From assembly GCA_003427395.1 (NCBI GenBank), contig BFEA01000781.1, positions 247,812 to 306,297 of the forward strand: a stretch of DNA of 58,486 nt, in the 5' to 3' direction. The notes below the pieces were generated by a model. That model was given only the letters and a program-made list of their open reading frames with translations. It was not told the DNA's origin and ran no database searches. Positions 1-9,288 of the stretch are shown here, piece after piece; the first letter of the stretch is position 1; each line of letters starts with the position of its first letter. Source of the DNA: Chara braunii. Taxonomy: Eukaryota; Streptophyta; Charophyceae; Charales; Characeae. The position numbers were made by a program, and so were the translations under genes.

Positions 1-382
1 GGGGGGAGGAGCAGGAATGACGACGTGAGCTCTGTGGGTAAGTAGAAGGGGTAGGAGGCGCAGGGAGGTCATGGGACAGATTAAGTGATGTAATATCAAC
101 AAGAGCAGAGCAAAACGCAATAGAAGCGCAGGAGCCAAGCTCACTCTGTATGTTGATCGAACTTGCTGGCTCACGTTGTGATGAGATCACAGGCAGGTCA
201 AGAAGCAGGAGAGAAAAAGACAGATGGAAGATGAAGCAATGGAGGAAATAAGAATTGTTGGTCCGCAAATCATAGACCTAGATCAAGCTACTGGTAGATT
301 TAATCCAGTGGGCCCTGACTTGATACTCCGGGTCAGGCCACAGTGGTGTTACATTAAACGTCGTAATTAGCCAGCATGAACC
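1..382. other. no recognisable feature
   Basis: No ORF here resembles a known family and no inverted or tandem repeat is evident. The short open frames crossing the following poly(A) are low-complexity products. I see nothing supportable. Confidence 0.5.
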
Positions 383-436
383 TGTCCATTTGCCAAAAAA
401 AAAAAAAAAAAAAAAAAAAAAAACATGTCCATTTGC
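383..436 (+). mobile_element. tail-only poly(A) retro-insertion with 11-bp TSD
   Basis: The 11-mer TGTCCATTTGC occurs at 383-393 and again at 426-436. Between the copies lie only one C, about 29 A residues (395-423) and CA. An A-tract bracketed by a direct repeat of this size is the expected product of LINE-type target-primed reverse transcription that stopped inside the tail. It could instead be microsatellite growth plus a chance duplication. Confidence 0.55.
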
Positions 437-796
437 GGATGATTTGCCAAATAGGAACTTGGCGCCTGTGGTGTGTGGTGTGTTGTTGATTGGTTGGAGT
501 AGCATAGGAAGCAGAGACCTGCGAGCGGAGGTGGATGTCGAAGCCATCGAGGTTTCGACCGGTTTTTGTGTGTGCTGGGAGTGACGGGTTGATTTCATCC
601 AAATGCCATCCAAATGCCACAGAGGATAGGACCCTGCAACCAGTGAGACAGAGCTGCACTGTATAAGTAGTGGGTTGAGCTTTCTGGTGCGAAAGTTATG
701 GGTACATGTTCCCGAAAAAGGTTTAAATGTTTATAGGGTTTTCACAAACTCGGAGAATCTTAAAGTTTCAAGTTTACTGGTTTGGAGAAAGATATA
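437..796. other. no recognisable feature
   Basis: Unique-looking sequence between the poly(A) insertion and a foldback MITE. No coding or structural signal that I can support. Confidence 0.5.
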
Positions 797-918
797 GGCC
801 ATAGCCACACCACTCTCGAAGTGTGCAAAATGAGAATGAACTTTCTGCTTGAGCACGACCAGATGCACCCGCCACGGTTTTGTCTTTTGCACATTTTGAG
901 AGTGGTGTGGCGAGGGCC
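797..918. mobile_element. foldback MITE, family A, copy 1
   Basis: The left end carries CCACACCACTCTCGAAGTGT and the right end GCACATTTTGAGAGTGGTG, which are reverse complements apart from a few changes, so the 122-bp unit folds into a long hairpin. A second copy in the opposite orientation is at 31637-31759, including the internal stretch with GATGCACCCGCC. Two dispersed copies with matching ends support a small non-autonomous TIR element. I could not fix a target duplication. Confidence 0.65.
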
Positions 919-967
919 ATAATCTTCGTTGATCCGGTTTATAGCACGGATCTCTTACGGATAGGAG

Positions 968-1435
968 ATGACCTGTTGGGAAGTACAAGATGGGTATGAA
1001 GGACTTGGAAGTGGCTTACAGAGATTGTCTGCCGCCCTGATCTCGTGTGATCTCACTGGTTTGGTTGCGCTCTGCATACTGGAATTGCCCCAACCACTAC
1101 AAAATTCCTATTGTCCCTACTATCTTTCCATCGCTGCAAAAGATTTGACGCTAGATCCCAGGGACTGGTATTGGGATAATCCTTGGAGGCAGGGTGAAAT
1201 TGTTCCTCTCCCCAGGCACACATCACGATTGGCCTATTTCTACTTGCTCCCGCCTGTAGATATTGATTGGGACATGGCTACTAAATGGAGGCACCTTGGG
1301 CACACAATTCCTACGGAAAGATTGAAGCCATTCTGGAACTTGCTCTCCACTCTCACCCTTGTCAAGCATGCAGGGCTGATAATAATATGGCTTATTGTCC
1401 ATAATGCAGTCCCGACGGCTGCTATGCTATGCTAG
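968..1435 (+). pseudogene. LINE C-terminal (zf-RVT-like) fragment
   Basis: Frame of 155 codons with no clear start context, treated as a fragment. Visible features are a tryptophan-rich N-terminal half (DWYWDNPW), a KWRHLGHTIPTERLKPFW block and the HNAVPTAA block near the end. The reading frame stops at 1433-1435, where a Cys/His cluster would be expected to follow. By family knowledge this domain lies downstream of RT in plant L1-like elements and may bind template RNA. The assignment is by motif resemblance only. Confidence 0.5.
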
Positions 1436-2214
1436 CGTAGAAAACAACGCTCCCCTTTCTGCACTGCCTACTCTTCTGCACACTGCATATGGTTGAAGAC
1501 TTGAAACACATGTGTATCACATGTGCCAATGCCCGAGTGGTTTGAAATCAATGGAAACAAGCGGAAGTCATTCCTGATGACTGCGGAGATCTTTGGTGTG
1601 AAGCTCCTGTCTTGCTGGGTAGTAGGTACCATTCTTGTTCACCTTTCCAAGCCTTGGGCTTATGTTTTTGAAACTTCAAGAGAGCCATAGTACTTTGGCA
1701 TATATGGAAACACAGAAATGAGGTTGTGCGGACGGTGATCCTTTCTCTCTTCAAGTGGTACTTTATTGTGTCAAACCGACTCAAACGGGACATCAGGCAT
1801 GCCATACTTCTGGATTGGAGGAGATGCATCAACTCGCCTGCAGGGCCTCGAGTGGGATTTCAATGGTTTATGCTGCGATGGGCAGCGTGCCCGTCGCTGG
1901 CAACGATTGATGGATGTACTGGTGACATTACCTTCGGCCGGTTTCTTCACGACACAACATCGTCAAACTGTTGTTATCACAGTAATTTTTTTTCAGGGTA
2001 TTATTAGTCTAGTTTAGTAGTTTTTGCTTTTTTTTTTGTTTATGACATTAAACTCCCTAGGTTTCTTGATCTATTTTCTACAGGGGAGGGGCTCCACCTC
2101 CGAAGTGTGGATGGAGACCTTGCGACCCCTGAATCTTGAACTTGTTTATTGTTCTGTATCCTGGCCTTGGGCACTGGGCCCTTTTACAAAAAAGAGACAT
2201 GGATTGAAAAAAAA
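968..2214 (+). mobile_element. 5'-truncated, decayed LINE 3' end
   Basis: An open stretch of 155 codons (968-1435) is followed by broken frames to about 2010, then a 3' region ending in an A-rich tail at 2205-2230. The protein ends in a VKHAGLI...WLIVHNAVPTAA segment. This resembles the C-terminal zinc-binding (zf-RVT) region of plant-lineage LINE polyproteins, where a W...H..VPT motif precedes Cys/His residues. Only the far C-terminus remains and there is no RT domain. It belongs to a different subfamily from the LINE at 11.4-20.4 kb. Confidence 0.6.
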
Positions 2215-2313
2215 AAAAGAAAAAAAAAAGGAAGATGCGCAAGGGCCCAAGAAATTTCGGGGCAGAATATGGTGGGGTCCTTGGTTTTGACAAAAGTTGT
2301 TTCTGCTGAGCAG

Positions 2314-2380
<67 letters not shown>
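2314..2380 (+). repeat. 67-bp poly(A) tract
   Basis: An uninterrupted A run lies 42 bp before the start of the Penelope-like direct repeat. It may be the tail of a retroposed copy that inserted next to it, but no target duplication was found. Confidence 0.6.
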
Positions 2381-2381
<1 letters not shown>

Positions 2382-2778
2382 AGCATGGTTGGGGTGGGGG
2401 GCAACAGGGAGACAGACATAAATTCTTTGGATTTCGTAGGCTGTCGTAGGATCCCTGTGTCCGACATTATGAGGAGGATTTGTTTCGTTTCTCACGGATT
2501 TTCGTTTGTCTTTTTTTGGATTTCGTAGGCTGTCGTAGGATTCCTGTGTCCGGCATTATGAGGAGAAAGTTTCTCGATATGGTACGCCTGAGTTTGATCG
2601 CCTGGGATTTCGTGTGGAGAACCAGGCATGCGGTGTCTGAGATAGTGAAAAAACAATGGAGTAGAATTTTTACTCTGGGATACGAGTGCTCTTCTGGGTA
2701 GTTTTTTTGTAGTGGCGATATCAGAGGTAACTCGACTACAAGTAGGCTAGTAAGTAAACCTTTCTACATCTCGAAACG

Positions 2779-2823
2779 CCGCCTGATGAGGTCGCTACTG
2801 GCGGCGACCGAAACTAGTTGGGG
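2779..2823 (+). ncRNA. hammerhead ribozyme core, copy A
   Basis: CTGATGA (2783-2789) is followed by GGTCGC, an 8-nt loop and the exact complement GCGACC (2804-2809), then GAAA (2810-2813). That is the invariant hammerhead core with a perfect 6-bp stem II. A type I fold has stem III as AC/GT around a 2-nt loop, a GTT cleavage triplet ending at 2819, and stem I pairing GGGG (2820-2823) with 2779-2782. One of these four stem I pairs is mismatched here but all four pair in copy B. The stem III loop is unusually small, so activity is uncertain. It lies on the same strand as the ORFs. Confidence 0.7.
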
Positions 2824-2831
2824 ATGTCAGC

Positions 2832-2873
2832 GCCTCGGGCATTATGACTGAGGTGCCATAGCGAAAGCTATGG
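2832..2873 (+). ncRNA. paired hairpins downstream of the hammerhead core
   Basis: GCCTC pairs with GAGGT in the first hairpin. The second is CCATAGC-GAAA-GCTATGG (2856-2873), a perfect 7-bp stem closed by a GNRA tetraloop. Both hairpins recur in copy B (10105-10122 for the second). Their role is unknown; a structured RNA 3' or 5' domain of the retroelement is plausible. Confidence 0.65.
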
Positions 2874-3151
2874 GATGTGCTTCATTGTTATTTATCGGAT
2901 ATTTCGAGATCTTTTCACATGCTTCAGCTGCAATTTGCGGCTATGTGTTGGGCTATGCGTCAGTATTAACTGACTCGGCTATTTCTAATACTGAAGAACA
3001 AGCAATGGCAACCTGCCGGGACGTTGCCCGCACGCTGTTGGCCCTGCAGTCTAGCTTTAGCTGTGCTTCGGTGAACCATACGAGAGATTGGCAACGTTTA
3101 CTCAAGTGAAGAAGGTGGGTTTCACACCAGCGATACTATCATCAGCTGCGG

Positions 3152-4555
3152 GTGATTAACATGGCAAGTGGAGGGGAGACTGGGAACGGCGGCAATAATG
3201 GTGTAGGAAACTGGAACGCTGGATGTACTAACGGCGGTGGAGGTAATGGAGGGATCTGGAATGGAGGTAACAATGGGGGAGTTGGAGGAAACGGCGGGAA
3301 TTCAAATGGAGGAAACAATGGCGGATGGAACAATGGTAACGGCTGGGGGAATGGTAACGGTGGACACGCGGGAGGAGGAAACTGGGGAGGAGGTAACAAA
3401 GGAGGATTTGGGGGAGGAAGTAACGGGAACTGGGGAGGTGGCAATGACGGGAACTGGTGTAACGGAAACGGTAACAACTGGAACAACGGCGGATGCGGTA
3501 ACGGTGGTAACAATGGCGCAAACGGAGGGGATTGGAGGAGATCAGCGCAGTGTTACAACTGCAACCAGTACGGCCATATTGCGCGCGAATGTAACACACC
3601 GCGGCAGCAGAACGGAGGGGGGAATTGGAATGGAAACAGTGGTGGTGGGAGTTGGAATGGGAACTGTGGTGGCAACATTCACGTAAACGGAGGAAACAGC
3701 GAAGGAGGACGGCAAGGTTTTGATGGTGCAAGCAGCTCGTCTTCTACTGGCCCAGCGAATGCTATCGGAATTAGCGCTGATTTGCAAGAATCATTCAAGG
3801 CGGTAGCTCTGTTTTCACAACGACAAATCGAGATGGAGGAGAGACGGGAGACGGAGAAAAGAGAAGCCGAGGAAAGAAGAAAATGGCAAGATGAAGAGCG
3901 AAGTGCGAGAGAAGAGAATAATCGTTTAGAGTTGGAGAGGAAGAAAGCCAAAGAGAAGGAGGAGGCTGATCGTGAGTGGACGCTGCAAATTCTGTTAGCT
4001 AAGCAAAAGAAGGTGTTAAGAGAGGAATTTGAGAAGATGTTCGAGAAAAAGTTGAAGAAAGTAGTAGTGTCAGAAAAGGCAGTGAAAGGAAAAGCACCGG
4101 TTTCATCAAGCTCAGAGGGCGAAGAAGACGAAGAAGATCCGCCTGAGGAACGCCTGGACAAGCGCAAGAGACAACCAGCGGTCGTCAGACAAGCCAGCCC
4201 GCCGGGAGAATCGCCTGCAAAAGTGGGTAGACCATCCACTTCGGCACCGCCGTCTACCCCGTTACCAGGGGAGTCTCCTCGTCTGAGAGGTCCCCAATGG
4301 CAAGTCCGAAGGGATGACTCCCAGCTAGGATATCCCTATCAAGAATCTAGCTTGTGGGAGGGGGCGCCTGTCTCCGACGACTACCGTTCGATTAATGCGT
4401 TCCGTAATGCCGTCTGGAAATTTCTGAGCAAGAAGCTAGTTGCGACTATCCAGGAGAAGTGCAGGGAAGCAGGGCTGGTTTATAGAGGGCGGCCGGATGC
4501 GGTTGACGAATTAATCGAGTTAAGAGTTATTTACTTTAGTACTGAGCAAAACTGA
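3152..4555 (+). CDS. Gag-like Gly/Asn-rich zinc-knuckle protein of the Penelope-like element
   Basis: 467 codons, intact. Residues 1-125 are almost entirely Gly and Asn with some Trp. A CCHC zinc knuckle follows (C134, C137, H142, C147; CYNCNQYGHIAREC). A Ser-rich linker and a highly charged Glu/Arg/Lys segment (about 210-320), probably a coiled coil, come next. After an acidic Ser/Glu patch and a Pro-rich stretch, the C-terminus (about 425-460) resembles a SAP-type helix-turn-helix. Zinc knuckles of this type bind nucleic acid, so an RNA-packaging or chaperone role is inferred. It lies 160 bp after the pLTR and about 290 bp before the GIY-YIG frame. The Pro-rich ORF on the opposite strand is its shadow. 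Confidence 0.7.
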   Translation: MINMASGGETGNGGNNGVGNWNAGCTNGGGGNGGIWNGGNNGGVGGNGGNSNGGNNGGWNNGNGWGNGNGGHAGGGNWGGGNKGGFGGGSNGNWGGGNDGNWCNGNGNNWNNGGCGNGGNNGANGGDWRRSAQCYNCNQYGHIARECNTPRQQNGGGNWNGNSGGGSWNGNCGGNIHVNGGNSEGGRQGFDGASSSSSTGPANAIGISADLQESFKAVALFSQRQIEMEERRETEKREAEERRKWQDEERSAREENNRLELERKKAKEKEEADREWTLQILLAKQKKVLREEFEKMFEKKLKKVVVSEKAVKGKAPVSSSSEGEEDEEDPPEERLDKRKRQPAVVRQASPPGESPAKVGRPSTSAPPSTPLPGESPRLRGPQWQVRRDDSQLGYPYQESSLWEGAPVSDDYRSINAFRNAVWKFLSKKLVATIQEKCREAGLVYRGRPDAVDELIELRVIYFSTEQN

Positions 4556-4845
4556 CAGCCACCAAGCGTCACAACTCCAATCCAAAGGCAGCGCGGTGGA
4601 GGTATTGTCATCAGGGATTTACACGAAACTCAACGAGTGACACAAGGGCCACCAACGCCGGATGAGGAAATGATCCCATGGAGTTCTGACTAGCAAGGAG
4701 ATCTATGGGAGGAGTTGAGGCATTTCGTCAAGCTTCGGAAGACACTGATTAGCAAGGCTGCAGTAGGGATTAAGCGAGTGCGACTGGTTCTGGAGAACGT
4801 GCCCAGGCTTTTGTTAGTATTATTAGTGCTGAACGGCGAAGTGCA

Positions 4846-5091
4846 GTGGGGATGCAAGTACTTGGTAATTGGTTGGATTTGATCGAGGAGAAGGGGAAGG
4901 AATGGGAAAATCCGGAAGCTTGCATTTACGTCCTAATCAACCCAGGTGTGAGAGTGACGTACATAGGTCAGACCAGCCGAAGCCTCCAGGCAAGATGGAG
5001 TGAACACACCTATAGGTCGCAACATGGGGAAGGAACGAGGAATTTGAAACTGTATGCATTGGCTGCTATGAAACCGTTTGAGCGCGTTTAA
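4846..5091 (+). pseudogene. GIY-YIG endonuclease domain, interrupted
   Basis: 81 codons. CIY at residues 26-28 and YIG at 39-41 form the two diagnostic strands. Arg50 (SLQARW) and His54 fit the catalytic helix. GIY-YIG nucleases nick DNA, and in Penelope-like elements they are thought to open the target site. The frame is cut after AAMKPFERV by an insertion rich in GCGC and simple repeats. Sequence after the insertion (about 6200-6270) continues plausibly with LERVEKVFIEK, which may hold the catalytic Glu. Upstream frames at 4560-4845 probably belong to the same protein but contain stops. Confidence 0.75.
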
Positions 5092-5367
5092 GCGCGAGCG
5101 CGCGCGCTTAAAGACCCCTAGTGCTCGCTTAAAAGTGCTCAATCGGTTTTCGGGCGCGCTCGCACACCAAAACATGAGGGCGCACACCTGGTGGGGGCCC
5201 AGATGTGGAGGGGAACACATTGGGGTGTTTGCACTGAAAAAAAAAAATTGGGGGGGCGGGGGGGGTTTTGGGGGGGTTGGGTGGGCAGTGGAGGGGGTCC
5301 AAGGGTTCTTTTGGGGATTTGGTGGCGGAGGTGGGGAGGGCTTGGGACTTGGGTGGGGGAGGTGGTG

Positions 5368-5377
5368 GCTCTCTCTC

Positions 5378-5426
<49 letters not shown>
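5368..5426. repeat. (CT)n-(AT)n microsatellite
   Basis: A CT dinucleotide run with one GT interruption is followed by an AT run. It lies inside the insertion that breaks the endonuclease frame. Confidence 0.9.
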
Positions 5427-5611
5427 GGCGAGCCTTGCACGTGAGAGGCACAGTGGAGGTGGAGTTCAAAGAAGAATGAGAAATTTAATGGTTTCAATCT
5501 GCCCTTGTTTTTTCTTTTTNTTTTTATTTTTGCATGTTATCACTGTGCCCGTTTTTTGCTTTTATTCTTTGTTCCGCAAAGTGCGCTCTTTTAGTTTGTA
5601 GTGATGTGACA

Positions 5612-5655
<44 letters not shown>

Positions 5656-5686
5656 GTGTGCGTGTGTGCATGTGTGTGTGTGTGTT
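5612..5686. repeat. (TG)n microsatellite
   Basis: About 75 bp of TG repeats with CG and CA interruptions, preceded by a short AT run. A single N at 5520 lies upstream in a T-rich tract. Confidence 0.9.
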
Positions 5687-6503
5687 GGGTTTGATGTTTT
5701 GGGTTTGGGGGTGTGGCTTTTTTTTCTCAGTTTTATGTTTTTCATTTTCAAAAAATACATATGAGATTAAAAAAAGAAAAGAAAAACATGGGCTCATAGA
5801 TCTCCGAAAGATCTACAAGCCTCTATTTTTTATTTTATTTTTTGGTTATTGTTTGTCTGCAAAAACATCCCTGTGAAACAAAAAGAAAAACCCACCCATT
5901 TCATTATGTTTTTTTTGTTTTTTTTCTTTCTTGTATGTTTTTGATTTTTTTTTAATTATAGCAAATCTTCAAAAAATAAAATAAAAATCATAGGGTTGTG
6001 GATCTCAAATTTTGTTTTTTTTTGCTTATTATTTTCCAGCGAAAAAAATATTCCCGCGCCCACTCAAACCGCGCTCAAGCGCTTTTGAGCGCGGGATTGA
6101 GCGGAGCTCAGAAATTTGAGCTCCGACCCCGCGCTCAATCAGCGCGCGGTAACACAGTATGGCTGGCTCAGACATCATGGATCATCTAATTACATAGCTC
6201 TTCCAATCGCTTTTCCTCCAAAGAACGATTTGGAAAGAGTGGAGAAAGTGTTTATTGAGAAATGATGTCCAAGCCTGAATGGGAAAGGAAGGCGGAAGAA
6301 AAAGGGAAAAGGGAAGCGGAAAGGTAGGAAAGAGAGAAAAAAGTCAAGAAAGTACCGAGTCAAGAGCGAGAGACAACGAACGGTCGGTGAATCTGATTGA
6401 GACATGCAGGAAAGCATGGGAGGAAAAGAAACCGTTTAGATCCGAGGGTGGGAAGCTATGGATCTAGAAATGGGAGCAAATTGTTAAGGAGATTGGTCAA
6501 ACA

Positions 6504-6785
6504 GTGGTTATTTTGGAAGGCGAAGAGAAACCAATCAATAAGTTAAAATCGAGGTTGGAGATTGGGGGAGTCGTCACGGTAGTGAGATGGCAGGGAAGAA
6601 CATTAACGAAGGCGAATGCCGAGCGTAAACGCGAACTGTATCAAATTATCCGGAACACCTGGTATAAAAAGAAACTGTATAGTTATAGCATTGATAAACT
6701 CATGCAGTTAGTAAAGGCAATGGATCTGTTCTCGAGGCAAGCAACACGGAAAAACCTGAAGGATACGTTGGCAGGGGTCGTATAG
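6504..6785 (+). pseudogene. linker region of the Penelope-like polyprotein
   Basis: 93 codons, basic. The segment YSYSIDKLMQLVKAMDLFSR followed by KNLKDTL resembles a small SAP-like helix pair. Open stretches before it (from about 6270, Lys/Arg-rich) and after it (6786-6960, ending VGEIQFF) are in the same orientation but separated by stops. It lies between the endonuclease and the RT, so it is read as part of the same decayed ORF. The function of this segment is not known. Confidence 0.5.
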
Positions 6786-6963
6786 AAGAAATTCCGGATT
6801 AGCATTAGAAAGAAAGTATGCGCTAGCGTGACTTACGATCCTAAACTATCTTTAAGGAAACTAAGGGATGTAGTATCGAGGAAGATTTGGGAGGAACTAC
6901 CTCAATTTCTTGCTGATTACACGTGTCAGAGACTCTTGATGGTTTGGAAAAGAAACCAAACTG

Positions 6964-7479
6964 TTGGGGAGATACAGTTTTTTCCATAACCATGGAACTT
7001 CCTCGCAGCAGTTCGTGGAAGTCTGCTCATGTGCAGGCAGCGCTCTCCCACGAAAGGAGGGTCACGTGCAATGTAAGCTTAGGGAGGTACAAGGGATATG
7101 TAATTTTGTGTTGAATGTGCGTAACGTCGTTTACAAAGATGAGGACAGTAAGAAGGAGAAGGCTATGAGAGAGGTGAACGACAGTCTAGTAATATTCGGA
7201 CTGCGGTCGACGGTAAGTACGCATGAGATGAGTAACTGTATGAATGGAAGGATAGTAACACGAAGTGACTATCTGGACAAGGTACGGGAAGTTAAAAAAA
7301 TCTGTCAAGGTTTGGTGTGCTGTGTGGTCGACAGAAGCACAACAGACACAGTGGTAATGTGTCCTGCTTTGTATGCGAAGGGTATGAAAGACTCTGAGGT
7401 GTTCTGGGGAAACGAGAGCTTTGCAGCGGTATCAGGAAAGGAAGCCGAAGTACTGGTGCGCTGTGAAACAGAGTATTAA
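6964..7479 (+). pseudogene. pre-RT region of the Penelope-like polyprotein
   Basis: 171 codons. A Cys-rich start (CSCAG...GHVQC) is followed by an EVKKICQGLVCCVVDRS-type block with VVMCPALY. I read this as the segment just N-terminal to the RT fingers, because the next frame (7498) follows within 20 bp and carries RT motifs. The initial Met is not trusted, since the frame enters from upstream. Separation from the next frame by one stop is a decay mutation. Confidence 0.55.
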
Positions 7480-7497
7480 CAAGAGGGTTTAGAAAGG

Positions 7498-7833
7498 TTG
7501 GGAAGATGGGATGGGAAAGGACTGGTAGGAAGAGCCTACATTATACCAAAGAACAAGGATATATGTAGGTTCCGTTCAATCAGCCCATCATTTAATGAAC
7601 CATCAAAGATGGCAAGAAGAAGGGTGGCTAGGGCGCTAAACCATTTGTTGTTTTTATTATCGAAATCAACGCATTTTAACTTGAAATTGACGGGACTACT
7701 AAAAGATAAAGTGAAGGAGGCGAATAAGTGGGTAGCAACTAAAGGGAGAGGCCTCTTAGGAGGAGCAACCTTTGATATTAAGGAAATGTTTAGTCAACTT
7801 TCGCACGACTCTATTGTAATGGCGGTCGACTAG
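7498..7833 (+). pseudogene. reverse transcriptase, fingers and motif A (Penelope-like)
   Basis: 111 codons. Contains RAYIIPKNKDICRFRSISPS, a motif-1-like block, then a helical stretch, then GGATFDIKEMFSQL with the motif A catalytic Asp at residue 93. The DIKEMF form resembles Penelope-like and telomerase-type RTs more than LINE or LTR enzymes. A stop at 7831-7833 interrupts the frame. The next ~200 bp are partly open in other frames and contain GRLIQQRVGIP leading into motif B. Confidence 0.7.
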
Positions 7834-8037
7834 TTGATAAACTAGTACAGATCAAAAGGGAAAGCAGGGGTAAACATTCGGAGAAGGGGAAAGGGTGATG
7901 CGTTTGCAAAAAAGACGGGTAACGAATTCTGGATGGAAATTAGTTTCGAGGAAATTAGAAAGATGGTGATTTTTTAGCTAAGGAATACTTACGTAGTCGC
8001 ATGCGGTAGGCTCATCCAGCAGCGGGTCGGAATCCCA

Positions 8038-8637
8038 ATGGGGAAGAGTAGCAGCCCTCCGCTGGCCTGTATCCTGTGTGCAACAAACGAGTGCTCCTTA
8101 TCAAGCCTCGGCACTGATAGATCCCTGGTGAAAGGATGGGGACTGATTGATGACGTCACCCTCCTAATCTGGTGCCCGAAGAGGATCGACTCCACACGAT
8201 GGGAACGAGTGATGAGGAAGTTTGAGGAGAATTACGACAAGAAGCTAGTTCTGAAACGACTGGACGAGGGCCAAGGGACATGGGATTTCTTGGGCACGAG
8301 GGTGGAAATCCAAGACAACCAGGTGTCATGTCAAAGCTTTCCTAAGAATTTCAAACAGGTCTGGAGTCGGGAGAAGGTTTTCTTTTACCGTACTTTTCAG
8401 GACTTCGGATCGTTTTCGACTCAGAGACAAAAGAAGGCTGTTGTGATCAGCGCCTTGCACAAAATTCGGGCGATGACATCGTCTGATGAACTAGCAGACC
8501 TGGGATTGTTGACAGTGAAAAGACAGCTGCGTCTACAGAACTACCCACCTTGGATCTTCAACGAATGCTTGAGAAAATTCACCAACAAGCATGCGCCGGG
8601 GTGGGAAGAATGGAATAGAAGCCTTGGAGGATGGTAA
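8038..8637 (+). pseudogene. reverse transcriptase, motifs B-E and thumb (Penelope-like)
   Basis: 199 codons. The start is motif B: the preceding in-frame codons read QQRVGIP and the ORF opens MGKSSSPPLACIL. Motif C is GLIDDVTLLIW, with catalytic Asp38 and Asp39. WDFLGTRVEI fits motif E. The rest (KRQLRLQNYPPW...) is thumb-like. Both parts of the catalytic Asp triad survive across the two RT frames, so inactivation is by stops rather than loss of active-site residues. The frame ends about 340 bp before the downstream direct repeat. Confidence 0.7.
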
Positions 8638-8974
8638 GACGAAGGGATGATCTTTTGTTGTTTATAACTACGATAAGAGAAGAAAAGCTACTGGGGTATG
8701 GTCACTTTGGTTGAAGGGCCCGAATGGGATATAACGGCAATGGGGTAGGGATGCAAGGAATAAAGGGTGGAACATGCACGTTTATGAAGGTTGGCCGAAA
8801 TACGATCGTAGGACAGATATGGTAGAAGTGAGGTTCTGAAGTTTTGATTGTCGTATTAACCTTTGTCGTTTATTGGTCTGAGTTTTTGGTTTGTTTGTTT
8901 TGTTTCGCCTAGGACTGGACTCGGGTAGATCGAATAAGGATTTGTTTTTTTTCTCATGTATTTTCAGTTGTCGT
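8638..8974 (+). other. 3' untranslated part of the Penelope-like element
   Basis: No ORF of substance. AT-rich toward the end, with TTTGTTTGTTTTGTTTCG, and it joins the downstream direct repeat at about 8975. Confidence 0.5.
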
Positions 8975-9288
8975 TTCTTTGGATTTCATAGGCTGTTGTA
9001 GGATTCCTGGGTCCGACATTATGAGGAGGATTTGTTCCGTTTCTCACGAATTTTCGTTTGTTTTTTTTTGGATGTCGTAGGCTGTCGTGGGATTCTTGTG
9101 TCCGACATTATGAGGAGAAAGTTTCTCGATATGGTACGTCCGAGTTTGATCTTCTGGAATTTCGTGTGGAGAACCAGGCATGCGGTAGCTGAGATAGTGA
9201 AAAAACAAGTGGTGTTCTCCGCGACATGAGAGTTCGTGGGAGCTGGTCGAGGGTTAAACGTTTTCGGTAACTTACGTCTGTTTTTCGC

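Larger units (their letters stand above)
2422..2992 (+). repeat. upstream direct repeat (pLTR-like copy A)
   Basis: This segment matches 8975-10242 through several blocks: a doubled ~95-bp unit containing TCGTAGGCTGTCGTAGGAT, a block with GTGTGGAGAACCAGGCATGC, and the ribozyme and hairpin block. The match ends at TTTCTAATACT in both copies. Copy A lacks ~150 bp present in copy B, apparently deleted between short matching sequences, and lacks the MITE found in copy B. Confidence 0.8.
5077..6165. mobile_element. ~1.1-kb insertion interrupting the GIY-YIG region
   Basis: Both ends are rich in GAGCGC/GCGCTC motifs in opposite arrangement: GAGCGCGTTTAAGCGCGAGC at the left, and CGCTCAAGCGCTTTTGAGCG with GAGCGCGGGATTGAGC at the right. 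The interior is simple repeats and T-rich sequence. The GIY-YIG reading appears to resume after it. The inverted ends suggest a non-autonomous element, but exact borders and a target duplication could not be set. Confidence 0.45.

Noticed and set aside
2740-2820. Type III hammerhead using CTAGTA upstream as the cleavage strand
   Set aside because: Stem III would pair well (CTAGT/ACTAG), but the intervening sequence forms no stem I. The type I fold explains both copies better.
3142-3731. Pro/His-rich minus-strand ORFs opposite the zinc-knuckle ORF
   Set aside because: Shadow of the Gly/Asn codon repeats on the plus strand, which carries a clear CCHC motif.
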